Source: Erinaceus europaeus
Taxonomy: Eukaryota > Chordata > Mammalia > Eulipotyphla > Erinaceidae
Assembly (NCBI RefSeq): GCF_950295315.1
Contig: NC_080176.1
Location: forward strand, 33,507,006-33,571,005
Direction: 5' to 3'
DNA: 64,000 nt
A program made the position numbers and the translations under genes. The notes under the pieces are model-generated. The model did not search any database and was not told the DNA's origin. It worked only from the letters and a program-made list of their open reading frames with translations. Shown in pieces: positions 44,388 to 54,254 of the stretch (position 1 is the stretch's first letter; each line of letters begins with the position of its first letter).

Positions 44388-46028
44388 TTAGACGTGGGAA
44401 ATGAACTTAGATGATGCCGCATCCTGACGAATATCTGGCGGGGCAATGTTGCTAAGAACTGGCAGCCATGGAACCGGGGTGGAATGGATGGTTCCAGAAA
44501 TTATCCTCATAAAGGAATGTAATTTGGAATCGACCAAGTGGACATGGGGGCTACGGAACCATACTGGGGCACAGTATTCTGCAGTGGAATAGCATAATGC
44601 CAGAGATGATGATCGAAGTGTGGAAGCGCTCACGCCCCATGAGGAGCTGGCCAGTCTTGCAATGATGTTATTCCTCGCGCCCACCTTTGCTGCAGTTTTT
44701 ATGAGATGTTTGTGAAATGACAGAGTGTGATTGAGAGTAACGCCAAGATAGACTGGCTGGGCTTCATGCCGGATTCTCGTATCGTCAAGCTGCACATTAA
44801 GCTCACGCGAGGCCGAGGCATGGTGTAGATGGAAAACAGATGACACCGTTTTTGCAGTGCTAGGGATTAGTCGCCATTTTTTACAGTAATCAGATATCAG
44901 AGACATGTCTTTTGTGAGTGTTTCCTCGAGGATGTCGAACTTTGATGCCTGAGTTGCACAGCAGATGTCATCCACGTAGATGAACTTCCTTGAAGAAGTT
45001 TCTGGGAGGTCATTGATGTAAATATTAAATAGCGTAGGAGCCAGAACAGAGCCCTGGGGGAGGACACTTGAGACAAGTCTCCATCTGCTAGACTTGTCAC
45101 CCAGATGCACCTGGAATCTTCTGTTTTGGAGAAGAAACGATATAGTGTTGGCCACCCATGGAGGCAGGCATCTTGAGATCTTGACTAGGAGACCATGGTG
45201 CCAGACCGTGTCATAGGCTGCTGTGAGATCAACAAAGACAGCACCCGTCTTTAAATTCTTCTGGAATCCATTTTCAATGTAAGTTGAGAGGGCCAGGGCT
45301 TGTTCGCAGGCAGACCTTCCTGGGCGGAAACCAGCTTGGGCGGGTGATAGGAATTTCTCTGTAAGAGGAGAAATTCGTGACAGAAGCAGCCTCTCAAGGA
45401 GTTTGTAACACACGGAGAGGAGAGAAATTGGTCTATAGCTGGCGGCCAGTATTGGATCTTTCTTTGGTTTCAAAACTGCTATTATCTTCGCACAACGCCA
45501 AATTTTGGGCATAGATTCGGATTCCAAGATATGGCACAGGAATGTAGTGAGCCACTTCTTTGTCGCGGGGCCCAAGTTAAGAATGAGTTCTGGGGTGATG
45601 TTATCATAGCCAGCAGCCGTTTCCGGTTTAACCCTCTTCAAAGCATCTTCCAGTTCAGACAGTGTAAAGGGAGAGAGTTTTGGAGATGGACAAGATAACC
45701 GGAAGCGGGATGACCACTCACGGGAAATTTCTCTTTTCCAGACTGGGTCGATCTTAGCACGTCCAACTTGAGTTAGGTGACTGGCCACTGAGTTTGGAGA
45801 TACGGGAGGATGGGAGATGGGAGAGGGTTGGCTACCGGCATCCAGACTATGAAGAAGCTTCCAGGCCTTCCTACTTGAGTGGGTGAAGTTCAGACTTTCC
45901 GTGAGTTGTTGCCAGAGGGCTTGGCTTGCTGCATCCAGGGAGGCAATGAGATGGTCGGCCACATCTGGGTCGCCCGTCTCATCATACTGCTTTAGTAGTT
46001 GCTCGCATTCAGCATCAAGACAAGGCAT
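44388..46028 (-). pseudogene. Reverse transcriptase ORF of non-L1 LINE copy 2
   Basis: An open stretch of 546 codons. The listed ATG is only the first Met after the truncation; the same frame extends upstream to the end of the endonuclease domain. Reverse transcriptase motifs are visible: SYRPISLL (about residues 198-205), VFVDLTAAYDTVWH (264-277), LPQGSVLAPTLFNIYINDLP (323-342), and the catalytic box YVDD (351-354), which is FIYADD in copy 1. The frame ends at a TAA after 'SKFISHV', but homologous coding continues beyond it. A second in-frame stop and a one-base shift follow before the zinc motif. This copy is therefore dead, although most of the RT is intact. No other domain is fused. Confidence 0.88.
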
Positions 46029-46366
46029 ATAGTTAGCACGTCTCCCACGAGGAATGGCTTGGGAAGCTGCTTTGAAGATGGCTTGGCAGAAGCGCCTGTA
46101 GGAATCTTCAGAGGGGATAGAGTTAATTGGAATTGCAGGAATAGATTTGTTGGTAAGATCACTGAACAGACGCCAGTTTGCTTTCCGAAAGTTCCATCTT
46201 AGTTTCTACGAGCACAAAATCAGTGGGAGCTGGAGACCAATGTGGATGACAGCTGGGCGGTGATGACTGTGCAGGAAGTCCTTAAGAACTTGTCTCGTAG
46301 TGGGAAAGGCTTGGCCATTGACTGTGCTAATCCAGCACAGGTCGGGTGATGAGTCTTTATTCTTCC

Positions 46367-47060
46367 TGTGCAAGTCTCATAAAAACACCTGCTATTCAAA
46401 CTCTTGGGGTTAACCCCCGAGGCTGCAAAGCCAATGCTCTTTGGCAAACCGATGTCACCAACATACCAAACTTTGGCAAACAAAAATATGTTTGTCTCAG
46501 TTGATACCTTTTCTAAATTTATGTAGGCAACGGCTCAGACGTGAGAAAGCTCTAAAAAGTTTATAAGCCATATGCTCTACTGTTTTGCTGTGATGGGCTT
46601 TCCTCTTCAACTGAAAACTGTCAATGGGCCTACATTTACCAGCAAACAATTTAAAGATTTTCCCTCTGGAACATTACTCATACCACAGGCATTCCCTATA
46701 ATCCACAGGGACAAGGCATTGTCGAGAGGGCCCATCAAACCCTTAAGGCTCAATTAAATAAAGATAAAGGAGGAATGTACTCCCCCCAATATCCAGCTGG
46801 CAAAAGCCTTAACTACATTAAATCTCTTTAATATTTACAATAACTTGGACTTACCTCCTATTATTCTTCACTGGAAAACACCATCTACTCTTCCAGCTAT
46901 TAAGGTCAAGTGGAAAGACCCACTCGATAAAATTTGGAAAGGGCCTGACTCCCTATTGACCAGGGGGAGGGTTTCGCATGCGTTTTCCCACAGAATTACT
47001 CCAAACCTGTCTGGGTTCCTGCATGCCATGTCCGACAATACCCGCATGATGGCACTGCTA
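46367..47060 (+). pseudogene. ERV-2 integrase core and C-terminal domain (broken)
   Basis: Resumes after the LINE with 'GTGCAAGTCTCAT'. Core-domain blocks are LWQTDVT (first catalytic Asp region), VDTFSKF, and further on the sequence near the last catalytic Glu ('ATTGTCGAGAGGGCCCA'). The C-terminal DNA-binding domain is seen in the open frame from 46845 (VKWKDPLDKIWKGPD). Stops and shifts split these blocks. The order and spacing are those of a normal retroviral integrase. Confidence 0.72.
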
Positions 47061-47290
47061 CCCCTTAAGAACAACAAATACTACAAGAGGACTAGATGCA
47101 GGATACATCCCTGGATCCATAATATGACATGGCAGAATCTGGAAAATCTGGCTTACAGAGACCTCTCTCCTAAACCTTCCCTGAATGTCTTATGTTATAA
47201 CTGGCCAGTTGTGTTTTGTGAGTGAGTGTGTTGAATCACCAAAAATTTTTGTATGACCCATCTGCTCAGAGTACTCTAAAAGGTAATTGA
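47061..47290 (+). pseudogene. ERV-2 short tail after integrase
   Basis: The frame from 46845 runs on to 47225 and shifts out of integrase homology at about 46975. The region may hold the end of pol and the start of env, but I see no signal peptide or cleavage motif. Confidence 0.3.
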
Positions 47291-48170
47291 CTTTATATAA
47301 AAATGCTGGACGCAGCCAAAGTTTCTGGAGACATTCAGAAACATTCCAAAATTTTTTTCTCTCTCTTTTGACTTTTATATATAAGTTTTGGTATATATGT
47401 AAGTGCTTAGTCTTAAACTGTGTGAGTAAAGATGGATATAAATTTGTTTTTAAAATGATATGTTTTTATAACAAAAGTTTTTCTCCTCCTGTGTGTTATA
47501 ACTATATGTTTATAGGTATGTTTTAAGTTTGGTAAACATTAACTTAATGGTTAAAAGTGTAACCTTGAAGCTACATTAATACCAGGCAAGGTAAAATTAA
47601 TTTGCTAAGTAACTATTTAAGGTAAAGTCTAAATATTTATGTGACAATATATCCTCAAAACTAAAATGCAAATTCTCTATACAGGGTGCTTTTGGAAGGC
47701 CCCCAAAAGTGCCCTGTAAACTATCTTGTGGAAATTAATCCACAACAGATCTGGCATCAATCTGGCACTGTAAATGTTAAAACCATTGTCACTAACATGC
47801 GTTAACTCTCTAAGTAACCTGAGTCTGTTTATAATCTAAAGTAAAAATAGTTAAAAAATCAAAATATATATTTAACCAAAATTGGTCTAAAGATCCTGCT
47901 GTAGAGACTGCTATAGGAGGTCACATTAGATGACCTTTTAACAAAATTATAAAGATACTTAAACCAATTATAACTGAATCATCAATTATAGTAAACTTCT
48001 AACTTGTTAAAAGTTTTTTTTTTTCCACAAGTAATTGACTACAACTCTATCAGAGCCTTCACATGAAGAAGCATCAGCTCATATGGTAAGGTATAAAACT
48101 ATAAGAAGTTCCTCCATATACAACCTATGTGAATTAACAACATTCACATATTCTTGTACACTTAACTGGT
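47291..48170 (+). other. ERV-2 non-coding region with two hairpins
   Basis: AT-rich, no real ORF. It includes hairpin 1 (47681-47717: 15-base arms around 'AAGGCCC', two mismatches) and hairpin 2 (47726-47745: TTGTGG/CCACAA with an 8-base loop). Both are kept in ERV-1. Also contains the blocks 'GTTTGGTAAACATTAACTT' and 'ACTTCTAACTTGTTAAAAG', shared with ERV-1. Confidence 0.65.
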
Positions 48171-48340
48171 GTATCTTGTCTTGCCACCATAGGCCTGCCT
48201 TTGTCAGCCAACAATTTAAAGATGTTTCCCTTTATAAGATCACCCATGCCACAGACATCCTTTACTACCCCCACAGACAAATGGCTGTTTCCCTGGACAT
48301 CACATCCACTGACTGCTTCCCTTAGATTTGAGATATGATC
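48170..48340 (+). pseudogene. ERV-2 second integrase-core piece
   Basis: A short out-of-place piece with the same blocks as the integrase core: 'CAACAATTTAAAGATG', 'AAGATCACCCATGCCACAG' and 'CCCCACAGACAAATGGC'. ERV-1 has the equivalent at 51480-51690. ERV-2 thus holds two copies of this segment, one in pol and one downstream of the hairpins. Confidence 0.6.
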
Positions 48341-48369
48341 CCGCCTCTTCATACCAATGGATAAATTCC

Positions 48370-48800
48370 CCCTTCCTTACCTGGCTACCCTCAGCTGTGG
48401 GACCCTTGCTTGTTTTACTTCTTCTGCTTCACAGTAGGTCCTATAATTCTTAACAAGCTCATGGCCTTTTTGCAACAACAGATTGATGCCATAAAGATGC
48501 AACCTATACAAGCTCACTATCACAGGCTGGACATGGCAGAATATGGAGTTGCTGCAGAGGATTTGCCCCCCTCCATCAGAACGTCCACCATGTAGAGGGC
48601 TGGCTAGCCAATGATGGGTAAGGGGAAACTAGCGCTATCCAGTCAACCTAAGACAGGGCACCTGGTACTACTGGGCAAAAAATGACCAGGTGTTCCAATG
48701 ACAGGTAAGACAGAAGGCTGATCCCCAACCTAAGACAGGCACAGTCCACCCTGCCACAAAATAAGTTCCGCCAAACATCAAAACATGCACCCTTATATAT
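48370..48800 (+). pseudogene. ERV-2 envelope-like transmembrane remnant
   Basis: The frame 48410-48595 includes a hydrophobic start and then ILNKLMAFLQQQIDAI, with a following HYHRLD block. This resembles the cytoplasmic tail of type-D or gammaretroviral envelope transmembrane subunits. The rest of env is not recognisable. Non-functional. Confidence 0.45.
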
Positions 48801-48979
48801 ATATATAAGAAAGGGGGACATGTGGGGAGCCATATGTGCCCTCAAGGTTGCTACTGGCATGGCCATAGAGTCTTTGTTAAAGATAAGTTCCTGCTTCCCT
48901 ACACCTTAAAGTCTTTGTTAAAACATAAGTTCTTTCTCCCCATGAATCACCCAGGACCTTCCAGATAATGGCTGATTAA

Positions 48980-49612
48980 AATGACAAATATTATAATATT
49001 ATGTAATATAATATTATTATATTATTATTAAATAAATAGGAAAGATACATCCCCCAATACTCAGTTGGCTAAGGCACCAAACCTCTTTTTCTATAAAAAA
49101 AAAAAATTCAAATCAGGTGCCCTGCTAAGCACGAGAAGCAGATTGTTTGTGTTTCTTTCACAGGAATCCCGGGAAAAAAAAAACCATCTGGACCCTGCAC
49201 ACTCTGACATCACCAACTAGATGGCACGACTACAGTGGCACACCCCCCAGAACCCTAGATGTCACCTGACGTGATCTGAATAACCTGATTCTCAGACTCC
49301 AAGGACAGAACTTTTTTACTGCCTGTCTGTCTTTCCTGCTTCTGCTTTGTCATGTTTTGGCAGTTCCAGCTCACTGTCTACAGAGAAGCAGAATCCCAGC
49401 AGCTGACCTTCTTCATGCAGCGTTTCACCCCCTGCCATTTCTCCCTCTAGTCGCCTACTTTGGACTGAGACTTCTATTGGACTTGCTGGTATACCCTTTG
49501 GACACTTTAGACAATTTTACTGCAGCTTCCTTCCCTTCACGTTGCTGGTTTTTCATAGACTGACCCTGAGTAGTTCATAGACTTTACAGACTGTTGCCTA
49601 TGCCATTAGATA
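48980..49612 (+). other. ERV-2 AT-rich stretch and pre-LTR remnant
   Basis: An AT-rich run at about 48985-49038 is followed by a block homologous to ERV-1 51640-52160 ('CATCCCCCAATACTCAGTTGGC', 'GTGTTTCTTTCAC'). The short ORF 49357-49563 matches ERV-1 51973-52164. Function unknown. Confidence 0.45.
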
Positions 49613-49628
49613 AAAGGAAAGGGGGAGA

Positions 49629-50106
49629 TGCTGGGAATTGTGCAGATGCAGTCACATCTGCCATGTTGACTCCTCAGTCTATTGCTAGTTCCCGCGAGAG
49701 TTGGGACATTCTCGGAGCGCCTGTTCCATCTACCATGTTGTGCCCTCAGGGCATTGTCTATTCCCCATGATATTTGGAGTGCTTTGGTTACTCGACCCCC
49801 TCCCATTCTCACAAGAGTTATTATCCTACCCTGGAGTGCTATGGCTGGCTACTCCTCCCCCTTCCTATTCTCACGAGAGCTACTCCCATAAAAGCCCTTC
49901 TTCTTCCTCACCTCTCTCTCTTGCCGCTTCTTCACTTCGGTGTTTAGACGCAGTAAAGGTTACTGCGTGAGGTGGTCATTTTTGCTACCTCCATGTGACC
50001 CAACCTTTTTCTCTCTTACCCAACTCTGAGGTGCCAGCGCAAATAAAGAAGTGTTCTCTCTTCGCACCGGATCTCCTCTCTCTCTTCTCTGTGGCGCAGC
50101 CCGACA
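49629..50106 (+). repeat. ERV-2 3' LTR (478 bp)
   Basis: Starts TGCTGGGAATTGTGCAG after a purine-rich tract, ends GCCCGACA. It retains a CATAAAAG box at about 49888 and AATAAA at about 50042. Matches the 5' LTR along its length. Confidence 0.9.
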
Positions 50107-50280
50107 TCCCTAGCTAAATTCATTACCAGGGGCCAATCAAGTTTGAGAGAAAGATTCAGGATCCTGACGCCCGTTTTTTCCTCTTGCATTCTATTGGCTA
50201 GGATGGCATGATTCCTGACTTCTGTCAGGCATGCCTCAGTCATAAAAATGAACACTCAGACACCTGGATTATAGTGACAC
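50107..50280 (+). pseudogene. ERV-1 gag, continuation after ERV-2
   Basis: Resumes the capsid reading at 'CTAGCTAAATTCATTACC' and matches ERV-2 gag at 43290-43470 block by block ('GAGAGAAAGATT', 'GGGATGGCATGATT', 'CAGGCATGCCTCAGTC'). Degenerate and stopped. After about 50280 the homology to gag fades, and nucleocapsid, protease and RT are absent. Confidence 0.7.
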
Positions 50281-51470
50281 AGGAGACTGGATCAAGCTCT
50301 TATGAGGCAACCATTATGATGCATTATGATGCAGGCCTTTGTAGCCACCCTAGACCAGTGCGGTCGATAAGGGCATTAGTGTAACAAATTTTCAGAAAAT
50401 AAACCAAGACCCCGCTTCCAGTCAGGGAACCAGAGGCCCTGAACGCCTCGTCCTAGACACCAGAAGGTTTTCATTTGAGGAAAGACTGTTGGTCTAAGTT
50501 TCATAAAAAGTTTTTCTCTCCTGTGTGTTATAGACTACATGTTATGTGTGTTTTTCAAGTTTGGCAAACATTAACTTTACGGTTTAAAGTGTAACTTTGA
50601 AGCTACATTCTTATGAGGCAGAGTTAAATGAAGGAGTTTTCAACAGGATTCTTATAAAGGTAAAATAAATTTGCTAAATAACTGAGTATTTAAGGTAAAA
50701 GTCTAAATATTTAACGTGACAATTCATCATCCAAAATTAAAATACAAATTCTCTATACAGGACACTTTTGGAGGGTCCCCAAAAGTGCCCTGTGAACTAT
50801 CTTGTGGAAATTAATCTACAAATCTGGCATCAATCTGACATTGTAAATGTTCTAAAAAAAAAAAAAAAAAACATTGTCACTAACATGTGTTAACTCTCTA
50901 ACCTGAGTTTGTTTAAAGTCTAAAGTAAAAATTAGTTAAAAATCAATATGTTTTAACTAAATCTGGTCTGAAGATTCTGCGCACACCTAGGGTGTGTCTC
51001 CATCTTAAATGGGTGTAACAAAAGGTAGAAAAGACCTTATTGATACGTAAAGCTCTCATATAGCTTCTCAATTAAAGAGGTAAAACCAGCCTGGGCAAAT
51101 CATAGATCACACAATGGCTATGCTAATGATTCTCATGTCTGCGGCTTCTAACAATGGTTCTTCTCTTTAACTGACCACATTTTATTGTGCTTAAATTGTT
51201 TAAACAGCCTGAAAATCATACTAGAACGGCCTTCCAAAATTATAAAGATACTTAAACCAATCATAACCATCAAGTTATCAATTATAGTAAACTTCTAACT
51301 TGTTACAAGTTTTATTTTTTTTCACAAGTAAGTGAATTACAGCTGTCAAGTCTTCACATGAAAAAGCATCTCCTTATATGGTAAGATATTAAACTATATA
51401 AGAAGTTCCCCCATATACAACTTATGTAAATTAACAACGTTCACATATTTTTTTACATTTAACTGGTGTA
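50281..51470 (+). other. ERV-1 AT-rich non-coding region with hairpins
   Basis: No useful ORF. Collinear with ERV-2 47290-48170. It contains hairpin 1 at 50757-50793 (15-bp arms with one mismatch) and, just after it, a weaker version of hairpin 2 ('TTGTGGAAATTAATCTACAA'). A run of 18 A lies near 50854-50871. Confidence 0.6.
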
Positions 51471-51479
51471 TCTCGTTTT

Positions 51480-51690
51480 GCCACTATAGGCTTGCCTTTG
51501 TCAAAAAACAATTTAAACACTTTTTTCCTTTATAACATCACCCATGTCACAGACATCCCTTACAACCCCCAAAGACAAAAGGTTGTTGATGAGGCCCGCC
51601 AAACACCTAGGTCCAATTAAGTAAAGAAAAAAAGGGGGATACATCCCCCAATGTTCAGTTGGCTAAAGCACCAACTCTATTAAACCTCTT
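51480..51690 (+). pseudogene. ERV-1 small integrase-core remnant
   Basis: Degenerate piece with blocks matching the integrase core of ERV-2 ('GCCTTTGTCA', 'CAATTTAAA', 'ATCACCCATG', 'CCTTACAACCCCCAAAG'). It is in the same relative place as the second integrase piece in ERV-2 (48170-48330), downstream of the hairpin region instead of inside pol. Confidence 0.55.
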
Positions 51691-51699
51691 TTAATATCT

Positions 51700-52740
51700 A
51701 TAAAAATTCGAACCAGATGCCCTGCTAACCATGGGAAGCAGATTTGTATGTGTTTCTTTCACTGGAATCCCTGGAAATCCATTTGGACCCCTGTCCTCTG
51801 ACATAGCCCACAAGATGGCAAGACTACATTGCCCCCTCCCTCCTAAAACCATGATGTGACCTGACATGATCTGAAGAATCTGATTCACACACTCCAAGGA
51901 CAAAACTTTCTTACTGCCTTTCTCTTGCCCATCATTGTCTGCCCTTCTTGATTCTGCTTCACCTGTCACGTTTTGGCAGTTCCAGCTCACTCTCTACAGA
52001 AAAGCAAAATTCCGGTGGCTGTCCTTAGCCACCGACATAGACATGCAGCATTTTATCCCCTGGCATTTCTTCCCCTGTTTGTTGGCACTGTACTGACACT
52101 TCCATCGAACTTGCTTGTGGACCTTTGGACACTCCCTTTACGCTGCTGGGCTTTCAAGGACTGACTGCAGCAGTCCATGGACTTTGCAGCCAGCTGTCTT
52201 GGGACTCTACAATGCCAAATAGCCCTATCACCTCGCAGGCCACTAGCTCCTTCCCTTGGCAGGCCAAGAACCCTTGCCTGATAGGACCTTCCCCCAGAGG
52301 CAGGAAACACCCCTTCACCCAGCAGGCCTCCCCTTTGGCATCACACTGGCTCTTGCTGCTCTCCTACTACTTGTCCCTCTATGTCTTGTGCCAGTTCTTT
52401 TGAAAATGCCTATACGATATCATTCAGGTTTCTGCCCAAGAGGTTTCTGTCCACACCTACACTGCTACCCCCCTGACAAAACTGAGTCTTTTATAGACAT
52501 TGATCCATTTAACTATGGCCATTAGGTAAATAATAAGAGAGAGAGTTATCAGGAAATTGTGAGGATGTGGTTGAGCTTGGCAGGGCTTGAACTTGAGGAG
52601 TGTGTCAATCCTGTTAGTCTCTCTCTACTGAGAGGTTGACCAAGGAGGGACTGTGTTAACCCCAAAGCTGTGCCTCGTCCTAGCAGACTCCCACTGCCTC
52701 ACAAAGCACCCACATTCCTGATACTATGGACATTAGATTA
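51700..52740 (+). pseudogene. ERV-1 unassigned post-pol coding remnants
   Basis: Overlapping short frames (51973-52164, 52125-52403, 52256-52525). One encodes a strongly hydrophobic segment (GITLALAALLLLVPLCLVPV), a likely membrane span. The first part is homologous to ERV-2 49080-49560 ('CACGTTTTGGCAGTTCCAGC'). An envelope remnant is the natural guess from position, but no diagnostic env motif is seen. Confidence 0.4.
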
Positions 52741-52754
52741 AGAAAAGGGGGAGA

Positions 52755-53256
52755 TGTTGAGAAATTGTGCAGATGGCTGAACATTGGCAGGACCCACAAA
52801 CCACCATATATCCATGCACGTATTATTATTTGCATACCAATATTCTGCTTTGTCTAAGAAATGAGTAAAGGTCTCCCCACCACGTTATCCCCACAGGGTA
52901 CTGCTAATTCCCGCTAGTTAAATCACAACAGTTGCTAAGGATGCTTCCATCTTCTCAGCATGCCTTTTGCCTCTTTCCACCCCCTTTCCTAGCAATTTCC
53001 GTTTCCAACTTGCCACTTCCGGTATTATCTCATAAAACACACTTCTGTTCCTGGTTTCGCAATCTTTTCTCTCCCGCGTCCCGACTTGGAGAGGGCTGGT
53101 GTGTAGAGTGGGAGGTGGCCATTTCGGTTTGGCGCCACATGGCCTAACCCACTGTGCTCAGGAAAGACAACGGGGCCCCACATCAATAAAGAATTGTATT
53201 ACCACGCCGTCATGAGTCCCTGGATCCTCTCTCCCTCCTGCAATGCTAGCCCAGCA
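52755..53256 (+). repeat. ERV-1 3' LTR
   Basis: 502 bp. Starts TGTTGAGAAATTGTGCAG after the polypurine tract AAGAAAAGGGGGAGA (about 52740-52754) and ends GCTAGCCCAGCA. TATA-like CATAAAA at about 53032, AATAAA at about 53186. Same family as the solo LTR at 57051-57557. Confidence 0.88.
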
Positions 53257-53930
53257 CGTATGTTCACATGAATCCATAAACTAGGGCAAAATATATACCT
53301 GAGAGCAGAAGTACACAAGAGTCTGCAGTGAGTACCCCCAAACACTTCATCTGCACTATTCCAGCCTTTAGGTCCATAACTGTTCAACAATTTGTTTTGC
53401 TTTGTATGTTAACTCTCTTTTCAGCCACCAGGTTCCAGATGCCAGCATTATGCTGACCAGACTTCCCTGGACAAATGACACCACCAATGTGTCTTGGAGC
53501 TCCGCTTCCCCAGAGACCCACCGTACTAGGAAAAGAGAGGCAGGCTGGGAGTATGGATCAACCATTCAATGCCCATATTTCAGCGGGGAAGCAATTACAG
53601 AAGCCAGACCTTCCACCTTCTGCAACCCACAACGACCCTGGGTTCCATACTCACAGAGGGATAGAGAACGGGAAAGCTATCAGGGGAGGGGATGGGATAT
53701 GGAGATCAGGTGGTGGGAATTGTGTGGAGTTGTATCCCTGCTATCCTATGGTTTTGTTAATGCCTCCTTTCTTAAATAAATAATTTAAAAAAATAGGAAA
53801 GCTATCAGGGGAGGGGATGGGATACAGAGTTCTGGTGGTGGGAACTGTGTGAAGTTGTACCCCTCTTATCCTATGGTTTAGTCAGTGTTTCCTTTTTATG
53901 AATAAAATATTAAAATCAAAAAACTCAATT
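53257..53930 (+). repeat. Unit R copy with a second 3' end
   Basis: 53327-53785 is a well-kept 3' half. 53786-53930 repeats only the last 130 bp ('GGAAAGCTATCAGGGGAGGG' onward). The left flank 53265-53325 also occurs at about 62010-62080, so unit R extends that far. Confidence 0.75.
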
Positions 53931-53934
53931 AGAG

Positions 53935-54205
53935 CCCCCCCCCGCTCCCTATCTGTAGGGGGTTCGCTTCACAGGCAGTGAAGCAGGTCTGCAGTTGTCT
54001 GTCTTTCTCTCCCCCTCTGCCTCACCCTCCTCTCTCCATTTCTCTGTCCTATACAACAATGACATCAATAACAATAATAATAATCACAACAATGATAAAA
54101 CAACAAGGGCAAAAAAATGGAAGAAAAAAAAAAATCCTCCAGGAGCAGTGGATTCATGGTGCAGGCACCAAGCCCCAATGATAACCCTGGAGGCAAAAAT
54201 ATTTT
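53935..54205 (+). repeat. tRNA-derived SINE lacking its head
   Basis: From 'CTCCCTATCTGTAGGGGG' to 'GATAACCCTGGAGGCAAAAA'. Confidence 0.85.
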
Positions 54206-54254
54206 AAAAAATTTAAAAACTAAAAAATATATATTGTTAAAACTATAAAAAAAT

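Larger units (their letters stand above)
43953..46359 (-). mobile_element. Non-L1 LINE (Jockey/CR1-superfamily-like), 5'-truncated copy 2
   Basis: A 2.4-kb non-LTR retrotransposon lying antisense inside the integrase region of ERV-2. The retroviral sequence stops at 'TTCTTCC' (43946-43952) and resumes after a second 'TTCTTCC' (46360-46366), a 7-bp target-site duplication. Read on the minus strand it starts inside the C-terminal part of an apurinic-type endonuclease (5' truncation), runs through a linker and a complete reverse transcriptase, and ends with a CCHC-like zinc motif. The last stop codon is followed directly by a short (AAG)n tail, with no separate 3' UTR. This fits target-primed reverse transcription. 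The family is clearly not L1 and does not look like BovB. Exact clade assignment needs an RT tree. Confidence 0.88.
41480..50106 (+). mobile_element. ERV-2: inner class II-like provirus, itself carrying the non-L1 LINE
   Basis: A second provirus inserted in the capsid region of ERV-1. The imperfect flanking duplication is ACCTAG on the left and CCCTAG on the right. Order: 5' LTR, tRNA-Lys-like primer site, splice donor, gag with an expanded coiled-coil repeat, capsid, then a jump to RNase H (nucleocapsid, protease and RT missing), integrase split by the LINE at 43953-46359, non-coding hairpin region, second integrase piece, env-like remnant, polypurine tract (about 49613-49628), 3' LTR. LTRs differ at about 5% of shared positions by eye plus two deletions, so it is clearly older than ERV-3. 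Frames are broken throughout. Confidence 0.85.
39832..53256 (+). mobile_element. ERV-1: outer class II-like provirus, interrupted by ERV-2
   Basis: Parts in order: a leader fragment (39832-39950), a 5' LTR missing its U3 start (39951-40391), leader and gag (40392-41479), the inserted ERV-2 (41480-50106), the rest of gag (50107 to about 50280), AT-rich non-coding DNA with hairpins, a small integrase remnant (about 51480-51680), unassigned coding remnants, a polypurine tract and the 3' LTR (52755-53256). Gag continues in sense across ERV-2 ('GATGAATACCTAG' then 'CTAGCTAAATTC'), which proves the nesting. Nucleocapsid, protease and RT are missing. The whole element lies antisense to TYW1 in its 25-kb intron. 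The left edge abuts an L1 ORF2 fragment, and no target duplication was found. Confidence 0.82.
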
